Assembly: GCA_947450675.1 (NCBI GenBank)
Contig: CANFWI010000014.1
Location: 1 to 56,318 of the forward strand
Direction: 5' to 3'
DNA length: 56,318 nt
Source of the DNA: Comamonadaceae bacterium
GTDB lineage: Bacteria; Pseudomonadota; Gammaproteobacteria; Burkholderiales; Burkholderiaceae_C
The notes under the pieces were generated by a model. It was not told the DNA's origin, did not search any database, and saw only the letters and a program-made list of their open reading frames with translations. Position numbers and translations under genes: made by a program. Of this stretch, positions 15,085-26,315 are shown one piece after another; within the stretch, counting starts at the first letter, position 1, and the number at the start of each line of letters is the position of its first letter.

Positions 15085-16136
15085 CCGTGCAACTGATCTC
15101 CGCCGAGCAAGCACTGACCCGGCTGGGCGGCTTTTCCGCCATCATCGATGCCCGCAGCGAAGGCGAGTACGCCGAAGACCACCTGCCCGGCGCCGTCAAC
15201 TGGCCCAGCCTGAATGATGCCGAGCGCAAGATTGTGGGTACACAGTACAAGCAGATCAACGCCTTTGAAGCGAAGAAGCAAGGCGCGGCCATGGTGGCGC
15301 GCAACGTCGCCAGCCACATTGAGCGCGAGTTGCTCGACAAACCAAAAGAATGGCAACCGCTGGTGTATTGCTGGCGCGGCGGCAAACGCAGCGGCTCGCT
15401 GGCCCTCATCCTCGACCAGATCGGCTTCAAGGTGAGCTTGGTCGAAGGTGGTTACAAGGCCTTTCGGGCGGCACTGGTGGCAGACCTGCCGCAACTGTCG
15501 GCGCGCTTTCACTACGAGGTCGTCTGCGGCACCACGGGTTCAGGCAAAACCCGATTTTTGCAAGCGCTGGCCGAACAAGGAGCGCAAGTGCTTGACTTGG
15601 AAGCGCTGGCCAATCACCGCAGCTCGGTGCTGGGGCTGATCCCTGGCCAAGCGCAACCAACGCAAAAAGCCTTTGACACCCGGGTCTGGACGGCGCTGCA
15701 AGCGTTTGACCCGGCCAAGCCGGTGTACATCGAAAGCGAGAGCAAAAAAGTAGGCAACGTGGTGGTACCCGAGAGCCTGATTGCCGTCATGCGGCGCAGC
15801 CCTTGTTTGCACCTGTATCTGAACGAAGAAGAGCGCGTCAAGTTGCTGCTGCAAGACTACGATTTCTTTGTGCGCGACATTGAGTTTTTCTGCGACCGCT
15901 TAGATGCCCTGACCGAAGCGCGCGGCAAAGCCGTGGTGGCTGACTGGCAGGCCCGCGCCCGCAGCGGTGACGTGGCCGGCGTGGTGCACGAGTTGCTGAC
16001 CAAGCACTATGACCCGGTTTACCTGCAATCGATGCAGCGCAACTTTGAGCACTACGGTTCAGCCAAACGCCTCACGCCAACAGACCACAGCGTGCAGGCC
16101 ATGCAAGCTTTGGCCAGCACTTTGCTGGCGGCGTAA
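15081..16136 (+). CDS. selU: tRNA 2-selenouridine synthase
   Basis: The 351-residue protein replaces sulfur with selenium in 2-thiouridine at the wobble position of Lys, Glu and Gln tRNAs, via a geranylated intermediate. The N-terminal rhodanese domain (about 1-130) has DARSEGEY and the active-site loop YCWRGGKRSG with Cys97. The C-terminal P-loop domain has GTTGSGKT at 150-157, then LDLEALANHRSSVLG and IESESKKVG. The start is GTG at 15081, overlapping the tesA stop. The selenophosphate synthetase gene usually required is not in this window. Length agrees with the family. Confidence 0.94.
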   Translation: MTVQLISAEQALTRLGGFSAIIDARSEGEYAEDHLPGAVNWPSLNDAERKIVGTQYKQINAFEAKKQGAAMVARNVASHIERELLDKPKEWQPLVYCWRGGKRSGSLALILDQIGFKVSLVEGGYKAFRAALVADLPQLSARFHYEVVCGTTGSGKTRFLQALAEQGAQVLDLEALANHRSSVLGLIPGQAQPTQKAFDTRVWTALQAFDPAKPVYIESESKKVGNVVVPESLIAVMRRSPCLHLYLNEEERVKLLLQDYDFFVRDIEFFCDRLDALTEARGKAVVADWQARARSGDVAGVVHELLTKHYDPVYLQSMQRNFEHYGSAKRLTPTDHSVQAMQALASTLLAA

Positions 16137-16174
16137 AAAGTCAAATCAACCTAGCGAACGACACGACGGAAGAC

Positions 16175-16216
16175 GAAAAAAAACTGCAGTGGCCGCAAAG
16201 CTCTGCAGTTTTTTTC
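16175..16216. terminator. Bidirectional rho-independent terminator
   Basis: A-run and arm AACTGCAG ending at 16189 pair with CTGCAGTT from 16203 followed by T-run to 16215, with a 13-base loop. It stands between convergent selU (stop 16136) and the small leftward gene ending at 16245, and reads as a terminator in both directions. Confidence 0.85.
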
Positions 16217-16244
16217 TAAGAAACGACCTTGATGAGCGTTGATC

Positions 16245-16442
16245 TCAGCCTGGTGTACCGGCCGGCGGCGTCTCTGGTGCGCCTTCGACACTGCCATCAA
16301 CAGCGCCGTTTTCGCCTTCAGTTCCATCCTCGTCACCGTCCTCAGGCTTGCCTTCGGCTTTGCGCTTCAGCTTGTCTTCTTTTTTGCGTTTTTTAGCGAG
16401 TTCTTTTTGGCGCTTTTCGTAGGAATAATTAGGTGTTGCCAC
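16245..16442 (-). CDS. Small charged hypothetical protein
   Basis: A 65-residue protein: a lysine-rich first half (NYSYEKRQKELAKKRKKEDK) likely forming a helix, then an acidic, Gly/Glu/Pro-rich low-complexity tail ending PPAGTPG. No known domain. I recall similar short proteins starting MATPNYSYEKRQ in many Comamonadaceae, so it is probably a real, lineage-specific gene; the function is unknown. Nucleic-acid binding through the basic helix is only a guess. It is leftward, 38 bases after metC. Confidence 0.75.
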   Translation of the reverse strand: MATPNYSYEKRQKELAKKRKKEDKLKRKAEGKPEDGDEDGTEGENGAVDGSVEGAPETPPAGTPG

Positions 16443-16480
16443 AGACTGCTTTCAATATGAATAGCCTGTACTGTACTGCA

Positions 16481-17665
16481 TCACGCGGCGAGCTTTGCAA
16501 GCGCTTGCGTCAGGTCGGCCTGCAGGTCAGCGACAGACTCCAGCCCGACTGAAAAACGCACCAATCCGCCCTGGTACGGCCAGGCTTGCGTTCGCATGCT
16601 TTGGATGTCGTAGGGCACGCACAGGCTCATCGGACCGGCCCAGCTGTAGCCTAGTTTGAATAACTGCAGGCTGTCGCAAAACAGGTCAATTTGCGCTTGG
16701 CTGATCTGGGGCTTGAAGATCACGCTGAACAGGCAGGCAGCACCACTGCAGTCGCGCAGCCACGCGGCATGACCCGGTGAGCCTGGCAAGGCCGGGTGGC
16801 GAACTTCGGCGACGGCTGCTTGCCCTTGCATCCACTCCGACAAAGCGCGCGTAGACGCGTCTTGCGCCCGGTAGCGCAGCGCCATGCTGGGCAGACCGCG
16901 CAACACGGCTTCAACGTCGTTGCCGGCCACGCCGTAGCCGACGCGCATATTGCAAAAGTGAACTTGCTGATGCAGCGCCTCGTCTTGCGTGACGACCGAT
17001 CCCATCAACACATCGGCACCGCCGCTGGGGTATTTGGTCAAGGCTTGTACGGAGACATCGACACCCAATGCAAAAGCATTGAAAGCCAAACCAGCGCCCC
17101 AGGTGTTATCCAAGACGCTGACGATGCCTTTCGGGTGCGTCAAAGCTTGCGCCTTGATGACCGCGATCAACGCCGGGAGGTCGGGGAATTCAAGCGTGAT
17201 GGAACCCGGCGCTTCGAGCCAGACCAAACGGGTTTTGGCCGTTATTTTTTCGCGCAGGTCGGCCGGATTCATCGGGTCGTAATAGCGGTGGCTGATACCC
17301 CAAGCCTGCATCTCGTGCTCGGCCAGCGTCTTGTTGGGGCCATAGGCGTTGTCGGGGATCAGCAGCTCGTCACCGGCTTGTAAAAAAGCCATGTTGACGA
17401 GTGCCACGGCGGCCAATCCGCTGGGCACCAAGGTACAAAAACGTCCGCCTTCTAAAGTGGCTATGCGTTCTTCAAGGGTGAAAGTGGTGGGCGTGCCATG
17501 CAGCCCGTAGGTGTAGCCGTTTTTGTGTTTCCAGTCACGTTGGCGCAGTGCCGCGACACTGGAAAAAATCACCGTCGAGGCACGGTGCACCGGCACATTG
17601 ACGCTGGCAAAGCCAGCCGGCGCCTGATAGGGATGGTGAATCAGCTGAGTGGAAAGGTCTTGCAT
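16481..17665 (-). CDS. metC: Cystathionine beta-lyase
   Basis: A 394-residue Cys/Met-metabolism PLP enzyme that splits cystathionine to homocysteine, pyruvate and ammonia in methionine synthesis. Landmarks: STVIFSSVAAL, YTYGLHGTPTT, LVPSGLAAVALV (cofactor phosphate contacts), LDNTWGAGLAF (Asp to the pyridine nitrogen), and the Schiff-base Lys211 in ALTKYPSGG. The GLHGTPT form is characteristic of the MetC branch rather than MetB. Length matches. Single gene between the small hypothetical protein and the phosphoribosyltransferase. Confidence 0.93.
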   Translation of the reverse strand: MQDLSTQLIHHPYQAPAGFASVNVPVHRASTVIFSSVAALRQRDWKHKNGYTYGLHGTPTTFTLEERIATLEGGRFCTLVPSGLAAVALVNMAFLQAGDELLIPDNAYGPNKTLAEHEMQAWGISHRYYDPMNPADLREKITAKTRLVWLEAPGSITLEFPDLPALIAVIKAQALTHPKGIVSVLDNTWGAGLAFNAFALGVDVSVQALTKYPSGGADVLMGSVVTQDEALHQQVHFCNMRVGYGVAGNDVEAVLRGLPSMALRYRAQDASTRALSEWMQGQAAVAEVRHPALPGSPGHAAWLRDCSGAACLFSVIFKPQISQAQIDLFCDSLQLFKLGYSWAGPMSLCVPYDIQSMRTQAWPYQGGLVRFSVGLESVADLQADLTQALAKLAA

Positions 17666-17719
17666 GTCAGCATGTTACAGACCTTGTGAGCTTGTTGAGC
17701 TTGACGCTCTCTCAGTGCC

Positions 17720-18244
17720 TCAGACTTTCCACTTTTCCATCAAGTGCGCCGGACGCAAGGCATCGTAGCCTTCGAAGGGTTGGTGAATCCACGGGTTGGT
17801 CGGCAAAGCCTCGACCGAATAATCGGGTTGAAAAGTCGACACGCCTTTGGTCCAAATGACCGCGCTGCGCAGTTCGGTGATGGGCTTGTAGTTGTTGCGC
17901 AGCTGATGAATCACCGCGTTCAGGGTGTGGCCGGTGTCAGCCAAGTCATCGACCAGTAAGACCTTGCCAGCGATCTCGCCCTTGGGCGTGGTGATGAAAC
18001 GCGCGATGTCCAGATTGCCCTGCACCGTGCCCGAATCAGCGCGGTAAGAGCTGGTTGACATGATGGCCAAGGGTTTGTCAAAAATACGCGAGAGGATGTC
18101 GCCGGGACGCATGCCGCCGCGCGCCAGACACAAGATGGTGTCGAACTGCCAATCCGACTGGTGAATCTTGATCGCCAGTTTTTCGATCAGGTTGTGGTAC
18201 TCGTCGTAACTCACGTACAGGTGTTTGCCGTCTTCAGTCAACAT
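17720..18244 (-). CDS. Purine phosphoribosyltransferase (hypoxanthine/xanthine type)
   Basis: A 174-residue type I phosphoribosyltransferase. The PRPP-binding loop is VLLVDDLADTGHT (about 94-106), and the early CLARGGMRPGDILSRIF segment is the second PRPP contact. The C-terminal NPWIHQPFEGYD hood fits base-recognition regions of the xanthine/hypoxanthine enzymes annotated in betaproteobacteria. It salvages a free purine base with PRPP. It directly follows purA in the leftward direction, which supports a purine role; the exact base is not determined. Confidence 0.88.
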   Translation of the reverse strand: MLTEDGKHLYVSYDEYHNLIEKLAIKIHQSDWQFDTILCLARGGMRPGDILSRIFDKPLAIMSTSSYRADSGTVQGNLDIARFITTPKGEIAGKVLLVDDLADTGHTLNAVIHQLRNNYKPITELRSAVIWTKGVSTFQPDYSVEALPTNPWIHQPFEGYDALRPAHLMEKWKV

Positions 18245-18327
18245 GAAGGACTTCCAATCAAAAGAGCAGTTTCAAGATAACCGAAGGGTCTACGCAAGTC
18301 TGAAATCAAGCTGCGATCAGGCCGCAA

Positions 18328-20906
<2,579 letters not shown>

Positions 20907-20989
20907 GCGTAATTAAGATGAGCTGTAAAAGCAGGATTTTACCGGTGCTTCGTGCCGGTTTGGGATGAGCGTGCTGGAAAAGCTGCGCC

Positions 20990-21012
20990 AGCAGCCATTC
21001 AGCAGCCATTCA
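20990..21012. repeat. Two tandem 11-bp repeats
   Basis: GCAGCCATTCA occurs back to back at 20991-21001 and 21002-21012, in the gap between hflC and hisZ. No function is evident. Confidence 0.6.
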
Positions 21013-21027
21013 ACAGCGATTAAAACC

Positions 21028-21052
21028 AAAAAACAGCCCCCGAAGGAGCTGT
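21028..21052 (-). terminator. Rho-independent terminator after hflC
   Basis: On the minus strand ACAGCTCC, a TTCG tetraloop and GGGGCTGT form an 8-pair stem followed directly by a T-run (A-run at about 21027-21033 on the plus strand). It lies about 10-35 bases after the hflC stop and should end the hfq-hflX-hflK-hflC transcript before hisZ. Confidence 0.88.
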
Positions 21053-21062
21053 CGCCTGAGTC

Positions 21063-21959
21063 TTATCTTTTAGGTGCAGCCCCAGTGCCTGAACTGCGCA
21101 TGGCCTTGAAAAAGTCAGACGATGGATCGATCACCATGACATCGCTTTTTTTGTCGAAGCTGGCGCGGTAAGCGTCCAGGCTGCGATAAAACTGGGCGAA
21201 CTGCGGGTCACGGCCGAAAGACTCGCCATAAATACCCGTCGCTTGGGCATCGCCCTCGCCTTTGACTTTCTGAGCTTCGCGGTAGGCATTGGCGACGGTG
21301 ACAGCAACTTGGCGATCAGCATCAGCGCGAATTTTCTCGCCTTCAGCCGCACCGGTGGATCGCAACTCGTTGGCGACACGCTTGCGCTCAGCCTCCATCC
21401 GCCGGTAAACCGATTCGGTGATGGACTCAACATAGTCGATGCGCGTGATGCGCACGTCGTTGACATCAATTCCCCATGGCTGTGTACCGCTCACGACCTT
21501 CAGCACTTCAGACTTCACATCGGCCATCAAGGTGTCGCGCTGGGTCGACAAGAGCTCTTTCACGGTGCGCTTGTTGATGGCTTCCTGAAAGGCGTTACGC
21601 ACCACGCGGTTCAATTGGTTGGCGCCGGCACGCTCATCAAGACCGACGTTACGGATGTACCCAGATGGCTCAGTGATGCGCCATTTGACGTACCAGTCGA
21701 TGACCACCCGTTGCTTCTCAGCCGTCAGCATGGGCTCAGCGTCTGTGCTGTTCAGCGTCAGCAGACGCCGATCTATGTAGCTGACGTTCTGAAATGGCGG
21801 CGGCAGTTTGTAGTTCAGGCCTGGCTCCAGAATGACTTCCTTGATTTGCCCGAGGGCATAGATCACGCCGAACTGCCGCTGGTCGACGACGAACAGCATG
21901 GAGCTGGCCAAGGCCAGAAACACCAGCAACGAAGATGCAATAAATCCAACTCTATTCAC
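21063..21959 (-). CDS. hflC: FtsH protease modulator HflC
   Basis: A 298-residue SPFH/Band 7 membrane protein that with HflK forms a cage around FtsH and modulates its proteolysis of membrane proteins. It has an N-terminal membrane anchor (about 5-24), FVVDQRQFGVIYALG, the PPPFQNV and DRRLLTL segments, and a long coiled region rich in Ala/Glu/Arg ending GRDPQFAQFYRSLDAYR. It follows hflK after 9 bases and is the last gene before the terminator. Confidence 0.95.
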   Translation of the reverse strand: MNRVGFIASSLLVFLALASSMLFVVDQRQFGVIYALGQIKEVILEPGLNYKLPPPFQNVSYIDRRLLTLNSTDAEPMLTAEKQRVVIDWYVKWRITEPSGYIRNVGLDERAGANQLNRVVRNAFQEAINKRTVKELLSTQRDTLMADVKSEVLKVVSGTQPWGIDVNDVRITRIDYVESITESVYRRMEAERKRVANELRSTGAAEGEKIRADADRQVAVTVANAYREAQKVKGEGDAQATGIYGESFGRDPQFAQFYRSLDAYRASFDKKSDVMVIDPSSDFFKAMRSSGTGAAPKR

Positions 21960-21968
21960 GATAATTCC

Positions 21969-23375
21969 TTAGCGAGTACGTGAAGTTTCACGGGCGCGTG
22001 TCTCAGCGTTCGGTGGCACCGGGTTCATCGGCGGCAACACCGCCGCACTGGATGACTCAGGCCCTGTTTTGGGCGCGACACCCTGCCCAGCCGCTTGCAT
22101 GAGTTTGTCCAGCGGCAAATACAAGAGGTTGGAGCCCTGCTTTGAATCCACCAGCACTTTGGTCACATTGGTGTAGACCTGCTGCATGGTGTCGGTGTAC
22201 ATCCGGTCGCGGGTGACCTGCGGCGCTTTTTGGTACTCCGTCAGCACTGAACGAAAACGCTGCGCATCACCTTGAGACTGGGCCACAACCCTGGCCTTAT
22301 AGGCCTCAGACTCTTCTTTCAAACGCGAAGCCGAACCGACAGCCCGCGGGATCACGTCATTCGCGTAGGCTTCAGCTTCGTTCTTGGCACGTTCGCGTTC
22401 TTGGCCGGCCCGAAGCACATCGTCAAATGCAGTTTGCACCTGCTCAGGCGGACGCACACCGCTTTGTTGCAAGTTGATCGCCACCACTTCAACGCCGACT
22501 TTGTAGCGGTCAAGAATGGTCTGCATCAAAACCCGAACGCGTGGGCCAATCTGGTCGCGCTCCTCGGACAAGGCCGAGTCCATGCGCATCTTGCCGACCA
22601 CTTCACGGACCGCTGTTTCGGCCGCTTGAACAACCGTAGCGGCAGGATCACGCGTTTCGAAAAGGAAAGCCCGCGCATCGCTCAAGCGGTACTGCACAGC
22701 GAACTTTATTTCGACAATATTTTCGTCCTCGGTCAACATGGCCGATTCACGCAGGCCCGTGGCCTTGATGATGCTGTCACGGCCGACATCGACCGACCGA
22801 ATCTGCGAGACAACGACCACTTCGTGACGTTGCACCGGGTACGGTAAGCGCCAGTTAAAACCAGCGCCTACGGTTGAGTTGTATTTGCCGAACTGGGTGA
22901 TGACAGCCTGCTGGCCCTCTTGCACGATGAAGAATCCGGTGCCCAACCAGATCAACACAGCCACTGCGCCGATCAGGCCAACACCTACACCGGCAGCCTT
23001 CATGTCAGGCTGAAAGCCGCCTGGGCCGCCCGCATTTCCACCGCCCCCAGCACCGCCACCGAAACCGCCTTGCGGACGGTTGGCGCCACCTTTGTTGCCG
23101 CCAAAAAATCCGCCCAATTTGCGATTGAAGTCGCGCCACAACTCGTCCAGATCAGGCGGCCCCTGATTGGCCCCTTGAGGTTTGGGTCGCTGCGGCGGTT
23201 GGACCGGCGCGGACTCGTCATGACCTGCCGCTGGTTTGGATTCGTCAGAAGATGCGGGGGTCTTGTCTTCTTCACGACCCCAACGTGGATCGTTCAAATT
23301 GAACATGCCTAGCGCGCGCTGCTTCAGCCGTGCGGGCAAGGCCGTGACCGTCTGCAGTACAGGGTTCAGATTCAT
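21969..23375 (-). CDS. hflK: FtsH protease modulator HflK
   Basis: A 468-residue SPFH protein, partner of HflC. The N-terminal region is cytoplasmic and very rich in Pro and Gly (GGFGGGAGGGGNAGGPGGF), then a single membrane helix (GVGLIGAVAVLIWLGTGFFIV), the Band 7 domain with FGKYNSTVGAGFNWRLPYPV, and a coiled C-terminal part ending LLYLPLDKLMQ. ATG 23375 (MNLNPVLQTV) is taken as start. It follows hflX after 44 bases. Confidence 0.95.
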   Translation of the reverse strand: MNLNPVLQTVTALPARLKQRALGMFNLNDPRWGREEDKTPASSDESKPAAGHDESAPVQPPQRPKPQGANQGPPDLDELWRDFNRKLGGFFGGNKGGANRPQGGFGGGAGGGGNAGGPGGFQPDMKAAGVGVGLIGAVAVLIWLGTGFFIVQEGQQAVITQFGKYNSTVGAGFNWRLPYPVQRHEVVVVSQIRSVDVGRDSIIKATGLRESAMLTEDENIVEIKFAVQYRLSDARAFLFETRDPAATVVQAAETAVREVVGKMRMDSALSEERDQIGPRVRVLMQTILDRYKVGVEVVAINLQQSGVRPPEQVQTAFDDVLRAGQERERAKNEAEAYANDVIPRAVGSASRLKEESEAYKARVVAQSQGDAQRFRSVLTEYQKAPQVTRDRMYTDTMQQVYTNVTKVLVDSKQGSNLLYLPLDKLMQAAGQGVAPKTGPESSSAAVLPPMNPVPPNAETRARETSRTR

Positions 23376-23419
23376 GGGGCAAATTCTCTGGTTTTGAATA
23401 ACTCTGACATTGTGCCTAA

Positions 23420-24592
23420 TCAAGCAACGGACTCATCTGCATGGGGACTTTCGTCTACCGGCAAGGTGCCTGCATGCTTGGCGAGCACCTGCCGCAACAA
23501 AGGCAGCCCCTCACCCGTTTTGGCACTCACAAAAACTCGCTCAAGAGACCTGGCCGTCTCGGAGACTGGATCATTGACCTCAAACGCATCATTCATCTGG
23601 AGCGGCCAACGGTCTTTTTCAATGGCATCCAGCTTGTTGAAAACCAAAAGCTGCGGAACTTGGTCAGCACCGATTTCAGCCAGCACGCGCTGAACCTGCT
23701 CGATTTGCTCCAAGTAGTCGGGGTTTGAACCATCGACCACATGCAACAGCAAGTCGGCCTCAGCCGCCTCTTGCAGTGTGGCCTGAAATGCATCGATCAA
23801 ACCATGCGGCAAGTCGCGAATAAAACCAACGGTGTCAGACAGCGAGACCGAGCGCGCAGCATCACCCAAGTACAACTGACGCGTGGTCGTGTCGAGCGTG
23901 GCAAAAAGCTGGTCGGCGGTGTAGGCACGGGCTTTGACGAGCGCATTGAAGAGCGTCGTCTTGCCAGCGTTGGTGTAACCCACCAAGGAAATCGTGAACG
24001 AGTTGCGCCGGTCACGCTGCTTGCGCTGCGTCTGCCGCTGGCGCTTGACCTTGGTCAGACGCTCTTTGGTGCGCTTGATCGATTCACTGATCATGCGTTT
24101 GTCGAGTTCGATTTGTTTTTCGCCAGGGCCGCCGCGCACACCGGCACCGCCGGTTTGTCGCTCAAGGTGGGACCAACGCCGAACCAGCCGTGTCGACATG
24201 TATTGCAGCTTGGCCAACTCGACCTGCAACTTGCCTTCGTGGCTGCGCGCACGCTGCGCAAAAATCTCGAGGATCAGCAGAGTCCTGTCGTTGACAGGCA
24301 TGTCCAGCGTGCGTTCGAGGTTGCGCTGCTGGGCCGGGCTGAGCGACTGGTCAAACAAGATTTCAGTGGCGCCGTGTTCAAGGGCCGTCATCTTGATTTC
24401 TTCGGCCTTGCCGGTGCCGACGAAAAGCGCCGCATCGGGCGCTTTTCGTTTGCAGGTCATGCGCGCAACCGGCAGCATGCCAGCGGTTTGCGCCAGAAAA
24501 CCTAGCTCTTCAAGCTTGTCATCGAAATTCGCGTGACCAAAATCAACCCCGACAAGCAGGACGGATGTTGACGCTGCAGGACGGGTGTCCAC
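23420..24592 (-). CDS. hflX: Ribosome-associated GTPase HflX
   Basis: A 390-residue GTPase that splits stalled ribosomes under stress. The N-terminal HflX domain has FVGTGKAEEI, FDQSLSPAQQRNLE, and the Gly-rich GGAGVRGGPGEKQIE linker; the G domain has G1 GYTNAGKTTLF, G3 DTVGFI and G4 NKLD. The start is a GTG at 24592 only 5 bases after hfq, so the two are probably co-transcribed, as in E. coli. Length is near the usual 420. Confidence 0.96.
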   Translation of the reverse strand: MDTRPAASTSVLLVGVDFGHANFDDKLEELGFLAQTAGMLPVARMTCKRKAPDAALFVGTGKAEEIKMTALEHGATEILFDQSLSPAQQRNLERTLDMPVNDRTLLILEIFAQRARSHEGKLQVELAKLQYMSTRLVRRWSHLERQTGGAGVRGGPGEKQIELDKRMISESIKRTKERLTKVKRQRQTQRKQRDRRNSFTISLVGYTNAGKTTLFNALVKARAYTADQLFATLDTTTRQLYLGDAARSVSLSDTVGFIRDLPHGLIDAFQATLQEAAEADLLLHVVDGSNPDYLEQIEQVQRVLAEIGADQVPQLLVFNKLDAIEKDRWPLQMNDAFEVNDPVSETARSLERVFVSAKTGEGLPLLRQVLAKHAGTLPVDESPHADESVA

Positions 24593-24597
24593 GGAAC

Positions 24598-24858
24598 TCA
24601 GCTTGCAGGTCCCTCTTCGGACTCGGCCGTAGAGAAGTTAACGGCACGTCCGGGGACGATGGTTGAGATGGCGTGCTTGTAGACCATTTGCGTGACGGTG
24701 TTGCGCAGCAACACGACGTACTGATCAAAAGATTCGATCTGGCCTTGCAGCTTGATGCCGTTGACGAGATAAATCGACACTGGCACATGCTCACGACGTA
24801 ATGTGTTGAGGAAGGGGTCCTGCAACAGCTGACCTTTGTTGTTGTTGTTATTGCTCAC
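24598..24858 (-). CDS. hfq: RNA chaperone Hfq
   Basis: An 86-residue Sm-like protein forming a hexameric ring that pairs small RNAs with mRNAs. It has [22 protein letters not shown], the FDQYVVLL Sm1 end and the Sm2 motif VYKHAIST with the YKH signature, and a short acidic tail. The start is GTG at 24858 after a CGGAGA ribosome binding site. A run of five Asn follows the start codon. First gene of the hfq-hflX-hflK-hflC group. Confidence 0.97.
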   Translation of the reverse strand: MSNNNNNKGQLLQDPFLNTLRREHVPVSIYLVNGIKLQGQIESFDQYVVLLRNTVTQMVYKHAISTIVPGRAVNFSTAESEEGPAS

Positions 24859-24886
24859 GATATTCTCCGTGTTCTAGAGATGTTGT

Positions 24887-24899
24887 TTAAGACTCTTAA
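24887..24899. promoter_or_regulatory. 13-bp palindrome upstream of hfq
   Basis: TTAAGA (24887-24892) and TCTTAA (24894-24899) are exact mirror arms around one base, 29-41 bases before the hfq GTG. It could be an operator or chance; no regulator is identified. Confidence 0.35.
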
Positions 24900-24911
24900 C
24901 CTTACCACAGC

Positions 24912-24932
24912 ACTACAGGGATGACCTGTAGT
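24912..24932 (-). promoter_or_regulatory. Perfect hairpin just after the der stop codon
   Basis: ACTACAGG (24912-24919) and CCTGTAGT (24925-24932) make an 8-pair stem with a 5-base loop. It begins 1 base before the der stop (24934-24936) on the leading side of the intergenic region. Note that hfq lies downstream of der on the leftward strand. No T-run follows, so an mRNA 3'-end stabiliser or processing site is more likely than an intrinsic terminator. Confidence 0.55.
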
Positions 24933-24933
24933 C

Positions 24934-26280
24934 CTAGTCCGAATCTTTGTCCGTGAAGGGATTTGTCGAGGTCTTCATTTGGATCCGCATCGGCGTGCCG
25001 ACCAAGTCGAACTCCTTGCGGAATCGACCTTCCAGATAACGCTTGTAAGACTCACTGACGTGCTCCAAAGAGTTGCCGTGAATGATGATGATGGGTGGGT
25101 TCATGCCGCCTTGGTGCGCATAACGCATCTTGGGGCGGAACATGCCGGAACGCTGCGGCTGCTGAAACTGAACCGCTTCAAGCAACAAACGTGTGAGCAC
25201 CGGCGTGGACATTTTGCGATTGGCAGATGCGTGGGCCTGGATGATGGACTTCCAGACGGGCGCCAGCCCTTGACGCTTGATGGCGGAGATCCGGTGGATC
25301 GCCGCAAACTTCAAGAAACCCAATCGCGTTTCAATCGAGCGCTCCAGTGTTTCGCGTTGGTAGCTATCGACCGCGTCCCATTTGTTGATGGCCAAGACCA
25401 CGGCACGACCCGACTCCAGAATGTAGCCGGCGATGTGCGCATCTTGGTCTGTCACGCCTTGTGTGGCGTCAAGCAGCAACAACACGACATTTGAATTTTC
25501 GATGGCTTGCAATGTCTTGACGACGGAGAACTTTTCGATCGCTTCAAAGACCTTGCCTTTGCGGCGCAAACCGGCGGTGTCAATCAATTCGAATTTTTGA
25601 CCGGCACGCTCAAAAGGCACAGAAATCGCGTCCCGGGTGGTGCCCGGCATGTCGAAAGCCACCAGCCGCTCTTCACCCAGCCAGGTGTTGATCAGCGTGG
25701 ACTTGCCCACGTTCGGGCGGCCGGCAACCGCGAGTTTGATAACGGTTGGGTCTTCGGGTTCGGCGTCCTGATCCGGGTCTGGCAGCTTGAGCGGCTCCAG
25801 CGCCATGTCGATCAGCATCCGCATGCCTTGGCCGTGTGAGGCCGAGACCGCGAGCACTTCGCCCAAGCCCAATTCAAAGAACTCAGACAGTTGCACACCG
25901 CCCTCTTGCATGCCCTCGGCCTTGTTGGCGGCCAGCAGCGTGGGGATGCCCAACTTGCGCAGGTATTTGGCGATGTCGTAGTCTTGCGCGTTCAGGCCGG
26001 CACGGGCATCGACCACGAAGATGACGACGTCGGCCTCAGCCACCGCTTGACGCGTCTGCTTGGCCATTTCTTTGTAGATGCCGGAAGCCGCGTCAGGCTC
26101 AAAACCGCCGGTGTCGATGACGATGTATTCCTGCGACCCCAACTGGCCATTGCCGTAGTGCCGGTCCCGCGTGAGGCCGGCAAAGTCGGCCACAATCGCA
26201 TCCCGCGATTTGGTCAGGCGGTTAAAAATAGTCGATTTGCCCACATTCGGGCGGCCCACCAGGGCGATTACAGGTTTCAT
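24934..26280 (-). CDS. der: Ribosome biogenesis GTPase Der (EngA)
   Basis: A 448-residue double GTPase needed for 50S subunit maturation. Two G domains are visible, each starting GRPNVGKST, the first with DTGGFE and NKAEG, the second with DTAGLRRKG and NKWD, followed by the KH-like C-terminal domain (about 355-440). ATG 26280 ([12 protein letters not shown]) is chosen over the TTG one codon upstream. It lies 35 bases after bamB, the usual bamB-der order. Confidence 0.97.
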   Translation of the reverse strand: MKPVIALVGRPNVGKSTIFNRLTKSRDAIVADFAGLTRDRHYGNGQLGSQEYIVIDTGGFEPDAASGIYKEMAKQTRQAVAEADVVIFVVDARAGLNAQDYDIAKYLRKLGIPTLLAANKAEGMQEGGVQLSEFFELGLGEVLAVSASHGQGMRMLIDMALEPLKLPDPDQDAEPEDPTVIKLAVAGRPNVGKSTLINTWLGEERLVAFDMPGTTRDAISVPFERAGQKFELIDTAGLRRKGKVFEAIEKFSVVKTLQAIENSNVVLLLLDATQGVTDQDAHIAGYILESGRAVVLAINKWDAVDSYQRETLERSIETRLGFLKFAAIHRISAIKRQGLAPVWKSIIQAHASANRKMSTPVLTRLLLEAVQFQQPQRSGMFRPKMRYAHQGGMNPPIIIIHGNSLEHVSESYKRYLEGRFRKEFDLVGTPMRIQMKTSTNPFTDKDSD

Positions 26281-26315
26281 CAAAATCTCAGGACGGGCTC
26301 TTTAGGTGAGCCTGT

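Noticed and set aside
20941..20959. ACCGG...CCGGT hairpin before hisZ as terminator
   Set aside because: No T-run on either strand and only five pairs; not enough to call.
20907..21062. Possible small DUF2065 gene often found between hflC and hisZ
   Set aside because: The gap holds only a terminator and short repeats; no frame of the right length or hydrophobic pattern is present.
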